Assembly: GCF_002531575.1 (NCBI RefSeq)
Contig: NZ_NWTI01000023.1
Span: forward strand, 1-64,000
Length of the DNA stretch: 64,000 bases
Direction of reading: 5' to 3'
From: Bradyrhizobium sp. Y36
Lineage (GTDB): Bacteria > Pseudomonadota > Alphaproteobacteria > Rhizobiales > Xanthobacteraceae
Shown here: positions 8,171-16,812 of the stretch, in pieces
Layout: every line of letters starts with the position of its first letter
How positions within the stretch are numbered: position 1 is the stretch's first letter
Made by a program: the position numbers and the translations under genes
The notes under the pieces: model-generated
Databases searched by the model: none
What the model saw: the letters and a program-made list of their open reading frames with translations, nothing else
Told to the model about the DNA's origin: nothing

Positions 8171-10054
8171 CTACACTTGAGCCTGGATCAACGTGTTCAT
8201 CATGCTCTGCACCACCGACATGACGTGGGCGTTGGCGGCGTAGGCATTCTGCAGCTGGATCAGGTTCGACATCTCCGAGTCCAGATTGACCTTGGCGGTC
8301 GAGTCGAACTTGGACTGCAGCGTCGAGACCACGACGCTCTGCCCCTGCTGGAGCTGGGTGGCCTGGGTCGAGGCGTTGGCCTGCACGCTCAGGAACTGCT
8401 GCAGATAGTTCGAAACGCTGCCGGTGAAGGGCTGGTTGGCCGAGCCGAGGCCGCTCTGCGGTGAATAGGAGAACACCGCGCTGGTGAGCTGCGAGTAGAG
8501 ATAGTCCGAGCGCGTGGTGTCACCCGCGGGCGTCACCGGCGAGGTGTTGTACACCGACATCCTGGTCGGGTCGGCGGCCAGCTGCGAGTTCACCTTGATG
8601 CGACCGGCAAAGCCGGTCAGCTGCGAGCCGGACGATGAGATCGCGCCGGTGTAGAGCGCCTGCCCGCCGTCGGTGAACACCGCCAGTTGCGGATTGCCCG
8701 AGGTCAGCGACGACATCGTCTTGCTCGTCGTGGCCGAATTCACCTTGGCGAGGCCGCTATTGTCGTCGGTGATCCGCAGCGTCGATGCGGTCGCCGGAGA
8801 CGGCGCGGCCGAGAAGGACACGTGCGAGCCCGAGAGCGCGGTGTTGAGCACGGAGGCGATCGTGCTCGCACCGGCCGAGAAATTCACGCCGATCCGCATC
8901 GGGTTGGCGTTGGTTGCATTCTGCAGCGGCAGCGCCGCAGGATCGGTCACGTTGACGAGCGTGACCTGACGCTGCGTGTTGGTCGCGACATCCGTGTAGG
9001 TGAAGGTGGCGGTGTTGCCCGGCAAAGCACCGGCGAGGTCGACGTCGAAGCCTGCCGGCGGACCGGAGACGGTGCTGCCAGCCGCGGTCTTGTCGGAAAG
9101 CGCGCTCGACATCGTCGCGGCGAGCTGGTCGATCTGGTTCTGCGCCTGCACCAGCGTCTGGTCGCGCAGCTTCAGGTCGGCCGCGATCTGTCCCGACGAG
9201 ACCACGTTGTTGGCGACGACGTCCACCTTCGAACCGTTCGGCAGCACGATGTTGAGCGCGCCGACGCCGGACTTGGCGGGATCGGTGTCGTAGAGCGACG
9301 TCGCCGAGAGTGCGCCGGCGGAAGCGAAGGTGAATTGCGAGGCGAGCCCGGCACCGACCAGCTGGATGCCTGTCGTGGTGTAGATGTTGGCCTGGTTCGA
9401 ACCATCGGTGGTGACGCGGACGTCGACATATTTCGACAGCGCATTGATGGCCTGGTCGCGCTGGTCCATCAGTGTTGCGGCCGAGGGGTCGTTGGCCGAC
9501 AGTCCCTGCAGCTTGGTGTTGATGGTGGCGACCTGCTGCATCGCAGCGTTGGCCGCCTGCGCCGAGGTGCCGAGATCCTGCTCGACATTGGAGCGCAGCG
9601 ACTGGATGCCCTTGGTCGTGACGTTGAGCTGCGTGGCCAGCGCCTGCGCCGCACCGAGGGCAACGGTTTGCGCCGAGGACGCGCCGGAGCTGGTCGACAG
9701 CGCCTGCAGTGACGTGGTGAATTTGTTCAGCGCGTCTTCGAGCGTGCCGCTGTTGCCGGGCGTGCCATAGACATTCTGAAGCTGCTTCAGGATGTTGGCC
9801 ATCTGGTCGGCGTAACCGCTGCCGCCGGTCTCGGTGCGCAGCTGGTTCTGCACGAAGGCGTCGAGCTCCCGGCTGACGCCGGTCGTCATCGCCGTCGAGC
9901 CGAAATCGCCGGTGGTGACCTCGATCTGGTTCGGGGTCTGGACGGTGTAACCCGGCGTCTGCGCATTCGCGACGTTCGAGGAGACGATCGACAGCGCGGC
10001 CTGGTTGGCACGCAGACCGCTCATCGCACTGGCGAGGGCTGAACTCAAACCCAT
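8171..10054 (-). CDS. flgK: FlgK, hook-associated protein 1
   Basis: A 627-residue protein. MGLSSALASAMSGLRANQAA and SSNVANAQTPGYTVQTPN are the rod/hook-family N-terminal motif of FlgK. The C-terminal NLDSEMSNLIQLQNAYAANA is the matching signature (ExxNLxxxQxAYxAN type). FlgK is the first junction protein on the hook tip and is exported by the flagellar type III system with chaperone FlgN, which is not seen here. The central region is beta-rich, with Ser/Thr/Ala content common in rhizobial flagellar proteins. It lies between flgE (34 bases upstream) and flgL (18 bases downstream) and is surely part of the same operon. Confidence 0.95.
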   Translation of the reverse strand: MGLSSALASAMSGLRANQAALSIVSSNVANAQTPGYTVQTPNQIEVTTGDFGSTAMTTGVSRELDAFVQNQLRTETGGSGYADQMANILKQLQNVYGTPGNSGTLEDALNKFTTSLQALSTSSGASSAQTVALGAAQALATQLNVTTKGIQSLRSNVEQDLGTSAQAANAAMQQVATINTKLQGLSANDPSAATLMDQRDQAINALSKYVDVRVTTDGSNQANIYTTTGIQLVGAGLASQFTFASAGALSATSLYDTDPAKSGVGALNIVLPNGSKVDVVANNVVSSGQIAADLKLRDQTLVQAQNQIDQLAATMSSALSDKTAAGSTVSGPPAGFDVDLAGALPGNTATFTYTDVATNTQRQVTLVNVTDPAALPLQNATNANPMRIGVNFSAGASTIASVLNTALSGSHVSFSAAPSPATASTLRITDDNSGLAKVNSATTSKTMSSLTSGNPQLAVFTDGGQALYTGAISSSGSQLTGFAGRIKVNSQLAADPTRMSVYNTSPVTPAGDTTRSDYLYSQLTSAVFSYSPQSGLGSANQPFTGSVSNYLQQFLSVQANASTQATQLQQGQSVVVSTLQSKFDSTAKVNLDSEMSNLIQLQNAYAANAHVMSVVQSMMNTLIQAQV

Positions 10055-10088
10055 GTTACTGGCCGCCTTTGGTTACGTTGCGCGCCGT

Positions 10089-12365
10089 TCAGCGCAACAC
10101 GTTCAAGAGGTCCTGCACCATCGAATTCGCGGTCGTGATCACCTTGGTGTTGGCCGAATAGGCCTGCTGGGTCACGATCAGCTTGGTGAATTCGTCGGCG
10201 ATGTCGGTGTTCGAGCCTTCCAGCGACGAGCCGCTGATGCTTCCCGATGCGCCGTCGATCGCAGGGCCCGACTGCTCGGTCGCGGCATAGGCGCCGCCGT
10301 CCATCGCCTTGAGGTAATTGGTGCCGTTGAAGTGCGACAGCGTCACCTGGGCAAGGTTGAGGTTCTGGCCATTGGAGAAGGTGCCGACCACGAGGCCGCT
10401 GTTGTTGACGGCGACGGAGCGGAGCTGACCGGCGGCGTAGCCGTTCTGCGTGATGGTGTTGATGGTCACCGCGCCGCTGGTGCTGGCATATTGCGTCAGC
10501 CCGCCCTGGGAGATGTTGAAAGCGAGCGAGCCGAGCGACTGGCCGCTGACGCTGACATTGTTGATGGTGATGCCCGAGGTGCTCGGCGAGGTCAGCGAGC
10601 CGTCGGCGGCGAAGGTGAAGGCCTGCCCGGTATTGACCCAGCCGACCGTCGTGCCGGTCGCGTTCGGATCGGTCTGGTAGAACAGGTTCCAGGTGTCGGA
10701 ATGGCCCGTGCCCAGCGTAGCGCTGTCGGTCTTGGCCCAACGCAGCTGCAGGTTCACCGGCGTGCCCGCGGCGTTGTAGGCGGTCACCGCGCCGCCGCTG
10801 ATCGATTCCTTGGTGAAGGTGGCGATGTCGTTGCCGATCACGCCGCCGGTGCCGGCCGTGCCGCCGCCGCCGCGGTTCTTGGAAATGGACGACGTGAAGC
10901 CGAGCGCGGCGAAGGCGGTGCTGTTGTTGCTCGTCACCGTCAGGGTCGGATTGGCGATACCGGTATTCAGCGTGATCACGCCGTTGCTGATCGACGAACC
11001 GCTCGCGCCGCTGAGCTGGTCGATCTGGGTGAGCAGGGTCGCGATGGAGTCGGTGACGTTGATCTGGTTCGGAGGGGTAGCGCCGGAGGCCACGAAGGTG
11101 ATCGTATTCGCAGGTCCCGTGCCGTTGATTTGGATCGTGTTGCCGACCACGAAGGGCGTCGACAGGACTTCCGCCCCGCCGGGCTGCGCGGTGCCGCCGA
11201 GCTGTGTGCCACTCGTGATCGCAGGGGTGGACAGCACGTTGCCGCCGCGCGTCACGCTGCTGACGCCGAGCAAGCCTGCCGCTGTGCCGCCAATCGTGAC
11301 GTCGGCCGTGGTGCTGGATGTGATCTGGATGTTACCGCTGGAGTTGATCGTCACGTTGGCGGCAGGAACGCCCGCTCCTGCAGCGATTTCGTTGAGGACG
11401 TCCTGCATCGTCGAGGTGGTCGGCGACTTCAGACCAATCGTGGTGACGACTGGGGGGCCTGCGGCCGTCGAAGTGTTCGAGACGGTGTTGTCGAAGTTGA
11501 CGATCCGGCCGTTGACCGTCAATTGCTTGCCGGCGAGGTTGGTGAGCAGACTGGTGTTGAGATGCGTGCCCGAGCCGGAATCGAGTGACGTCGCGCCAGT
11601 TGCCACCGCCGAAGCGCTGTCCAGCAGCGCCACCGTGCCGGTCGCGGTCGTCGCCGTATAGGCCGAGCGCAGATTGCCGGTCGCCGCTGCACCGGAGACC
11701 GTCGCATTCGTATAGGGCGGCGGCGGCGTGCCGACGATCAGCGGGTTGGCAGCAAAATCGGACGGGTTGAGGCCGCCGGCCGCGAGCAGCGTGCCGCTCG
11801 CCGCGGTCGAGCTCGCCGCCGTGTTCGGCACGCTCGGCAGGTTCGCGGCATACTGGATCGAGGTTGTCGCCTGGGCCGGGATGAAGTTGTTCTGGAATTT
11901 GAGCACCGTCGACACGTTACCGGTCGGGTTGCCGGTCTTGGGATCGACCGTGGTGCCCATCAGGTAGTAGCCGGCGCCGTTGACCAAATTGCCGTTGGCA
12001 TTGAGCTGGAAGTCGCCGCGCCTCGTGTAATAGGTGACGCCGCTGAACACCGGGACGTTGTCGACGACGCCGGTCGCCTTCTGGATCGAGAAGAAGCCGT
12101 CGCCGGTGATCGCCATGTTGGTGGCGACGGTCGAGCCCGAGATCGTGCCTTGCGTGGTGATGGTGGCCTTGGCGTTGGCCGTCACGCCGCCCGCGACCTG
12201 CTTGCTCGGAACCGAGGAGTCGGGAATGAGATCGACGAAGCTGGTGCCGATGCCCTTGTAACCGGTGGTGGATGAGTTCGCGATGTTGCCGGAAATGTTC
12301 TGCAGCGCGTAGGACTGCGCCTGCAGGCCACCCACCGAGGTGTTCATTGCATCGAAGATACCCAT
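10089..12365 (-). CDS. flgE: FlgE, flagellar hook protein (enlarged)
   Basis: A 758-residue protein. MGIFDAMNTSVGGLQAQSYA, then NISGNIANSSTTGYKGIGTS, is the rod/hook N-terminal signature. The C-terminal LEGSNTDIADEFTKLIVTQQ followed by AYSANTKVI is the FlgE terminal helix. It is nearly twice the size of enteric FlgE (about 400 residues). The excess is in the exposed D2/D3 part, which holds two related modules at about residues 276-374 (KQLTVNGRIVNF... to IGGTAAGLLGV) and 406-492 (TIQINGTGPANTITFVASGA... to AFAALGF). The second module is close to one in FlgL. The RBS is GGAGACAAAG. It is the first gene of the leftward operon, with a sigma-54 promoter upstream. Confidence 0.95.
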   Translation of the reverse strand: MGIFDAMNTSVGGLQAQSYALQNISGNIANSSTTGYKGIGTSFVDLIPDSSVPSKQVAGGVTANAKATITTQGTISGSTVATNMAITGDGFFSIQKATGVVDNVPVFSGVTYYTRRGDFQLNANGNLVNGAGYYLMGTTVDPKTGNPTGNVSTVLKFQNNFIPAQATTSIQYAANLPSVPNTAASSTAASGTLLAAGGLNPSDFAANPLIVGTPPPPYTNATVSGAAATGNLRSAYTATTATGTVALLDSASAVATGATSLDSGSGTHLNTSLLTNLAGKQLTVNGRIVNFDNTVSNTSTAAGPPVVTTIGLKSPTTSTMQDVLNEIAAGAGVPAANVTINSSGNIQITSSTTADVTIGGTAAGLLGVSSVTRGGNVLSTPAITSGTQLGGTAQPGGAEVLSTPFVVGNTIQINGTGPANTITFVASGATPPNQINVTDSIATLLTQIDQLSGASGSSISNGVITLNTGIANPTLTVTSNNSTAFAALGFTSSISKNRGGGGTAGTGGVIGNDIATFTKESISGGAVTAYNAAGTPVNLQLRWAKTDSATLGTGHSDTWNLFYQTDPNATGTTVGWVNTGQAFTFAADGSLTSPSTSGITINNVSVSGQSLGSLAFNISQGGLTQYASTSGAVTINTITQNGYAAGQLRSVAVNNSGLVVGTFSNGQNLNLAQVTLSHFNGTNYLKAMDGGAYAATEQSGPAIDGASGSISGSSLEGSNTDIADEFTKLIVTQQAYSANTKVITTANSMVQDLLNVLR

Positions 12366-12428
12366 AACTTTGTCTCCAGATCCGATCTCGGCGGCCGGTC
12401 GACCATGGCCGCAGTCGGGTGAGACTGT

Positions 12429-12444
12429 CGCAAGGGCTATGCCA
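12429..12444 (-). promoter_or_regulatory. Sigma-54 promoter of flgE operon
   Basis: The minus strand reads TGGCATAGCCCTTGCG. It matches the -24/-12 consensus TGGCACG-N4-TTGCW at the invariant GG and GC, with the correct spacing. The predicted start of transcription is near 12417, giving a leader of about 50 bases before flgE. Hook genes in Caulobacter and other alphaproteobacteria are RpoN-dependent, which fits. Confidence 0.7.
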
Positions 12445-12483
12445 ATGCGGGTATCCTCAGAAAATCAACGACTTAACGATAAA

Positions 12484-12505
12484 GCCCCGGTCCGATGACC
12501 GGGGC
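12484..12505 (-). terminator. Terminator behind msrB
   Basis: A perfect 9-base-pair stem GCCCCGGTC/GACCGGGGC with a four-base loop is followed on the minus strand by TTTATCGTT. It would end msrB transcription before the flgE promoter. Confidence 0.6.
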
Positions 12506-12541
12506 ACAATTGCCGGGACCGGCAACTATTGCCGGGACACA

Positions 12542-12623
12542 TCGTCGTTCCGGGGCGATGCGAAGCATCGAATCCGGAACCTCGAGATTCCGGGCTCGCC
12601 CTTCCGGCGCCCCGGAATGACGA
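12542..12623. repeat. Dispersed palindromic repeat (CGTCATTCCGGGGCG type)
   Basis: The ends TCGTCGTTCCGGGGCG (12542-12557) and CGCCCCGGAATGACGA (12608-12623) are near-perfect inverted copies, with further pairing inside (AATCCGGAAC with ATTCCGG). From memory, this is a high-copy Bradyrhizobium intergenic element. It lies between msrB and its terminator. Confidence 0.7.
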
Positions 12624-12633
12624 GGGGTAAAAC

Positions 12634-13146
12634 CTACGTCGCCGACGCTGCCGCCGGATGAAACACCAGCCCGAACCCGTCGATGCAGTAGCGCAATCCG
12701 GTCGGCTTCGGACCGTCGTCGAAGACGTGGCCGAGATGGCCGCCGCAGCGCCGGCAATGCACCTCGGTGCGCACCATGCCGTAAGCCCGGTCCTCGGTCT
12801 TGCCGACGTTACCCTCGATCGGCTGGTAGAAGCTCGGCCAGCCCGTGCCGCTCTCGAATTTGGTGTCGGAGGCAAACAGCGGCAGGTCGCAGCCGGCGCA
12901 GGCGAAGGTGCCCTTGCGATGCTCCTTCAGCAGCGGGCTGGAGCCGGGCCGCTCGGTGCCGTGGTTGCGCAGGATCTCATATTGCTGCGGCGTGAGCTGG
13001 GCGCGCCATTCAGCCTCCGTCTTCGTGATCTCGAACGTCTCCGCGGCTTTCTCGCCGGCCTCGGCGGGCGTTGCCCTCAGCCAGCGAAGGGCCCCAAGGC
13101 CGAACAGGCCGGCGGCGGTCGTCAACAGGATGCGGCGATCAAACAT
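12634..13146 (-). CDS. msrB: Peptide-methionine (R)-S-oxide reductase, exported
   Basis: A 170-residue MsrB. Zinc-binding pairs are CAGC and CRRC; the core has KFESGTGWPSFYQPI and HCRRCGGHLGHVFDDGP. The catalytic cysteine is in LRYCIDGFGLVF, where the usual RYCxN has aspartate instead of asparagine. The first 31 residues (MFDRRILLTTAAGLFGLGAL, ending near TPAEA) form a twin-arginine-like signal peptide or lipid-anchor-free export signal. The enzyme therefore likely repairs oxidised methionine in the periplasm, whereas most MsrB proteins are cytoplasmic. The RBS GGAGAATGAG precedes the ATG. It is followed by a dispersed repeat and a terminator. Confidence 0.93.
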   Translation of the reverse strand: MFDRRILLTTAAGLFGLGALRWLRATPAEAGEKAAETFEITKTEAEWRAQLTPQQYEILRNHGTERPGSSPLLKEHRKGTFACAGCDLPLFASDTKFESGTGWPSFYQPIEGNVGKTEDRAYGMVRTEVHCRRCGGHLGHVFDDGPKPTGLRYCIDGFGLVFHPAAASAT

Positions 13147-13231
13147 CTCATTCTCCGTGCGGGAGCTCCACGCCCTGAGATACGGGCTCTAACGGCCGAC
13201 GTTACACGTCCAGGCGGAATTTTTCTTCAGT

Positions 13232-14701
13232 CTATCGCGCGCCATCGGCCTCCTGCGAGGCCGGTTCCGTGGTCCGTTCCTCCTCGTGAACGGCGGGTTT
13301 CGGCGGCGGGGCCGGCCGCGACCGGACGCCGGGCGGCGGGCGACGCGGGCCGGTGCCGGCGGCGCGGTTGGCCTCGGCGAGCCGGGCCTCGCGCTGGCGA
13401 TCCTTGATCCGGGCCCGCTCGCGGTAGCGGGCGAGCGAGCCTGCGGCGGCGGAACTCGCCCTGCCCCAGATCCCGACCAGTTGGCCCGCCACCCGTCCGG
13501 TGGCGCCCCCCGCCCAGACCAGCTCGAACGGCGAGAACAGCTTCCAGCGCTCGTCGCCCCACAGGATGCTGCGGGCGATCATCTGCCCGGCCATCGCGGA
13601 GGTGTTCATGCCCTGGCGGCCGAACCCGCTCGCCACCCACAGGCCTTTGCGCAACTGGCCGATCTGCGGCATGCCGTGCACGGTCTGTCCGGTGGCGCCG
13701 CCGAACATGTCGGTGACCTCGACATGGCCGAGCTCGGGAAAGATCGTGCGGATCCGCCGCCTGACGGCGCCAGCAAAACGTTGCGGACGTGCCGCCCAGG
13801 TGGTCTCCGGGCTCTCCCACATCAGCCGGTCGCCCTCGACGATGCGGAAATGATCGACACCGTCGGAATCCATCACCGATCCCTTGAAGGCGATGATCTC
13901 GTGCACACGCTCGCCGAGCGGCGCGGTGATGCCGGCATAGCGCCAGACCGGCAGCAGCGTTTCCGACAGGCGCCGCAACGGCGCGCCGAGATGGATATTT
14001 CCCGCAAGGACAATATGCGTGGCGCGCAGCCGCGCCGAGGGCGTGACGATGCGCTTGCGGATGCCGGAATGATCGATGCTGACGACCGGCGTGTCCTCGA
14101 AGATGCGGGCGCCGGCGCGCCGCGCCAGCGCGGCGAGGCCATGCACATATTTGCGGCCGTCGACCTGGAACGCTTTGGGATAATACACGCCGTGGAAATA
14201 GCGATCGGTCCTGAGCACCTCGCGGACGCGATCGGCCTGCCAGCCCTCGACCTCGGTGTCGAAATCCTCGTTCAGCATCTGCAGCCGACTGATCAGCCGA
14301 TCGCCGGCATCGACGTTGGAGACCTCCAGCACGCCGTCGGTTCTGGCGATCCCCGGCATGTTCTCGTCGGTGGCATTGGCCCGGACGAACTCGGCGCCCT
14401 CCTTCGACAGCGTCCACAATTCGCGTGCGTCCTCGAAGCCGATGCGCTCGATCAGATCGGCGAGCGGCAGCGCGAATCCCGGCATCACCGTGCCGAGCTG
14501 GTTGCCGGAGGCGTTCCAGCCGACATGACGGCCCTCGAGCACCGCGACGCTGGCCCCGAGCCGGGCCGCCTCCAGCGCGATGGTGAGCCCGGCCAGCCCC
14601 GCCCCGATGACGCAGATGTCGGCGTCAAGGTCGAACGACAGCCGCGTGCGGTCGCGAAAGCCGGCTTCTTCCTGGGACGCGCCTGTGAAAGTCTCGCTCA
14701 T
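13232..14701 (-). CDS. FAD-dependent oxidoreductase (DAO family)
   Basis: A 489-residue protein. The dinucleotide-binding motif is DADICVIGAGLAGLTIALEA (about 27-46), and GVYYPKAFQVDGRKYVHGLA and VASGFGRQGMNTSAMAGQMI are characteristic of D-amino-acid oxidase / gamma-glutamylputrescine oxidase-like proteins. It would oxidise an amine or D-amino acid; the substrate is not known. The last 90 residues are an unusual Pro/Arg/Glu-rich tail (GPRRPPPGVRSRPAPPPKP) that is probably disordered and is not part of the family fold. It lies 85 bases upstream of msrB on the same strand, so a shared transcript is possible. A dispersed repeat lies just before its start. Confidence 0.88.
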   Translation of the reverse strand: MSETFTGASQEEAGFRDRTRLSFDLDADICVIGAGLAGLTIALEAARLGASVAVLEGRHVGWNASGNQLGTVMPGFALPLADLIERIGFEDARELWTLSKEGAEFVRANATDENMPGIARTDGVLEVSNVDAGDRLISRLQMLNEDFDTEVEGWQADRVREVLRTDRYFHGVYYPKAFQVDGRKYVHGLAALARRAGARIFEDTPVVSIDHSGIRKRIVTPSARLRATHIVLAGNIHLGAPLRRLSETLLPVWRYAGITAPLGERVHEIIAFKGSVMDSDGVDHFRIVEGDRLMWESPETTWAARPQRFAGAVRRRIRTIFPELGHVEVTDMFGGATGQTVHGMPQIGQLRKGLWVASGFGRQGMNTSAMAGQMIARSILWGDERWKLFSPFELVWAGGATGRVAGQLVGIWGRASSAAAGSLARYRERARIKDRQREARLAEANRAAGTGPRRPPPGVRSRPAPPPKPAVHEEERTTEPASQEADGAR

Positions 14702-14713
14702 GTCGTTTTCTTA

Positions 14714-14850
14714 GAGCATGATCCGGAACAGTGTGCAGCGGTTTTCTACGGCGACACACCCGGAAATCGGGTTTGCGCCGGGATCATGCTCAAAAACAAA
14801 ATTTAGAGCGCGATGAGGATTTGCCCTGGTCTGATTGCGCTTTAAAAAAC
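14714..14850. repeat. Dispersed palindromic repeat pair (GAGCATGATCC type)
   Basis: GAGCATGATCC (14714-14724) pairs with GGATCATGCTC (14781-14791), and inside is the hallmark AGTGTGCAGCGGTTTTC. A second, imperfect hairpin, TTTAGAGCGCGAT to ATTGCGCTTTAAA, follows at about 14801-14846. Related copies occur at 20339 and 28561. Confidence 0.85.
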
Positions 14851-14926
14851 CCGTGCGGGCGCTTGTCACCTTGTCCTCTCCCCGCGCCTGTAGATTATCC
14901 AAGCCGTATAACGATTCGAGAATGCC

Positions 14927-15457
14927 ATGCGCCGTTTGATGTTGCTGCGTCACGCCAAGACCGAGACTGACGCGCCGAGCGGCCGTGACCAGGATCGCCG
15001 CCTCGACGACCGCGGCCACAAGGACGCCGCCCGCATGGGCGACTGGATTGCCGGCCATCCGCCCTTCCCCGATACCGTGCTGGTCTCGCACGCCGTCCGC
15101 GCCCGGCAGACCTGGGACACTGCCTGGCAGGCGATGAAGGACCGCGTCCCGGCGCCGCAGGTCGAGATCCTGCCGGAACTCTACGGCGCCGATCCCGCAC
15201 AGATCCTGGATTCCATTCGCACTGCAACCGCCCCGGCCGATCCGAAGCAGCTGCTGCTGGTTGCCCATAATCCCGGCATGCACGAGGCCGCCCTCATGCT
15301 GATGGGCGGCGGCGATCCTGAAGGCGCCAAGGCGCTCGCCGACAATCTGCCCACTTCGGGGCTTGCGATCTTCGACTTTGACGTCAAGGATTGGGGTGAC
15401 GTGGCCTACCGCCGCGGCAAGCTGGTGCTGTTCGTCAGTCCCAAGCTGCTTCGATAA
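14927..15457 (+). CDS. SixA-like histidine phosphatase
   Basis: A 176-residue protein of the phosphoglycerate-mutase-like superfamily. The catalytic motif is LLRHAKTE with R8 and H9, and a second histidine lies in LLVAHNPGMHEAALML. RLDDRGHKDAARMGDWI and VSHAVRARQTWDTA are conserved in the SixA group. SixA removes phosphate from histidine-phosphorelay proteins (ArcB or PTS NPr) in Escherichia coli; here the target is unknown. It is cytoplasmic, with no signal peptide. It lies 87 bases ahead of the universal stress protein on the same strand. Confidence 0.9.
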   Translation: MRRLMLLRHAKTETDAPSGRDQDRRLDDRGHKDAARMGDWIAGHPPFPDTVLVSHAVRARQTWDTAWQAMKDRVPAPQVEILPELYGADPAQILDSIRTATAPADPKQLLLVAHNPGMHEAALMLMGGGDPEGAKALADNLPTSGLAIFDFDVKDWGDVAYRRGKLVLFVSPKLLR

Positions 15458-15544
15458 GCTGCTTCGATCGGGATGAGACGTGCGAACCGCCGTCTCGACC
15501 GGTTGATCCAGTCCGATCAAGGGGCTGAAGATTTGGAGGCGCAG

Positions 15545-15970
15545 ATGTTCAAGTCCATCCTCGTGCCCATCGACCTCGCCGACACCGATCTCGCCAAGCC
15601 GGCGATCGCGACCGCGGCCACGCTGTCGCAGACCTGGAACGGCCAGGTGCGGCTGCTCAACGTGCTGCCGATGACGCCGGTGATGCTGGCCGAATACGTG
15701 CCGGCCGATTTCGACGAGCAGCAGCGCCAGACCTCGGAAGAGGCGCTTGCCATCGTCGCGCGCGAGTCCGGCATCGAGCAAAGCCGCATCTCCAGCGTGG
15801 TGCGCCAGGGCGGCATCTATCACGAGATCCTGGAGGAGGCCGCGCACATGAAGGCCGACCTGATCGTGATGACCTCGCACCGCCCGGCGATGCGCACCTA
15901 TTTCCTCGGCTCCAACGCCGGCCACGTCGTGCGCTACGCCAAGTGCTCGGTGCTGGTCGTCAGGCACTGA
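15545..15970 (+). CDS. Universal stress protein (UspA family)
   Basis: A 141-residue protein starting MFKSILVPIDLADTD. The ATG at 15545 is chosen because GGAGG sits five bases upstream at 15535-15539 and the family starts with a short KxILVPxD strand; a longer frame back to 15473 has no such support. LIVMTSHRPAM and GSNAGHVVRYAKCSVLVV form the C-terminal nucleotide-binding part. The usual G-x2-G-x9-G[ST] is recognisable but altered (FLGSNAGHVV), so ATP binding is uncertain. Family members help survival under stress. Probably cotranscribed with the phosphatase upstream. Confidence 0.92.
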   Translation: MFKSILVPIDLADTDLAKPAIATAATLSQTWNGQVRLLNVLPMTPVMLAEYVPADFDEQQRQTSEEALAIVARESGIEQSRISSVVRQGGIYHEILEEAAHMKADLIVMTSHRPAMRTYFLGSNAGHVVRYAKCSVLVVRH

Positions 15971-15974
15971 GGCC

Positions 15975-16640
15975 TACAGCGGGCCGGCAATCCGCAGCCC
16001 GGGAAAGCGAAGGGAGCCCCCGGGCTACAAGACCTTGCATTGTCGTCGGGCAAAACACCCAAGATGCCAGTCAATGCCGGCCGCCGAAAACATTCCGCTT
16101 TACCGAAATTCGGGAATGGCGTATCCCTTGCGGCATCCCGGCCCATCGAAGAGGGGCGTATCGCGATCGTCACGAACGCGGGCCGGGCGGCGGTGGACGT
16201 CAGTCACATCGGCGCGAAGGGTCTTGCAGGGCGGGTCACCGTGAGCAAAGCCATCGCGCACACGACCGGTGTGATCGGCGTACGGCAAAATCGTGTGGTC
16301 CTGGCGCCCGGGGTCTGTGCGCCAAGTCTTGCGGTGATGCGTGTCGTTCAACCGGACGCGCGCGTCAGCCATCCGAAAGGCGACGGGGGCAAGAGTGCAA
16401 CGCTCCCCGGGGAGAGCACGACATAAGCCGTAAAGCCACTGCGCAGGGAAGGCCGGGATGTCCTGGCTACACCTGTATGCCGCTGTGCAGCTTCTTGTTA
16501 CGCAGGATTCGCACAGTGGACCGCGGGTGCCAGCCGGCGCCCGGTCTTCCCTGCGCCCTCTCCATTCAAGAGGGCGAAGAGATCAAGCAAAACTCGGGCG
16601 CGATGCGCCGCGAGGATGATCAATCATGTGTTTGGTTGAA
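15975..16640. repeat. Long non-coding dispersed element of Bradyrhizobium type
   Basis: About 660 bases without a credible gene. Open frames here (for example at 16040-16426) lack a ribosome-binding site and any protein-like composition. I recognise the segments CCGCTTTACCGAAATTCGGG and GAAGAGGGGCGTATCGCGAT, and the later CGTAAAGCCACTGCGCAGGG with TTCCCTGCGCCCTCT, as parts of a long element seen in many copies in Bradyrhizobium and relatives and often misannotated as hypothetical proteins. The inverted GCGCAGGGAAGGCCGGG / CCGGTCTTCCCTGCGC (about 16440-16557) could fold into a large stem. Function unknown. Confidence 0.65.
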
Positions 16641-16650
16641 CAAAGGTCTC

Positions 16651-16787
16651 TTGCCCCGGACGCGGCGCAGCGCCACTTCGGCGGTGCGCTGCAGAGCCGG
16701 GGCCCATGCCTCAGCGAGTCCCGTGGCCTGCTAGGTCGCGGCTCTGCGCAGCAACGCCAAGAGCGTTGCAGCGCGTCCGGGACACGG
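16651..16787. repeat. Dispersed 137-bp repeat, copy 1
   Basis: It begins TTGCCCCGGACGCGGCGCAG and ends AGCGCGTCCGGGACACGG, so the ends are inverted copies. The interior has GCGGTGCGCTG, then AGAGCCGG, then GGCTCTGCGCAGCA. A second copy lies at 57911-58047 in the same orientation. Non-coding. Confidence 0.85.
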
Positions 16788-16812
16788 AAGGAACGAGCGC
16801 GGCAGAAGCGCC

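Noticed and set aside
16040..16426. A possible 128-residue protein in the non-coding element
   Set aside because: No ribosome-binding site, and the DNA matches a repeated element known to produce false hypothetical genes.
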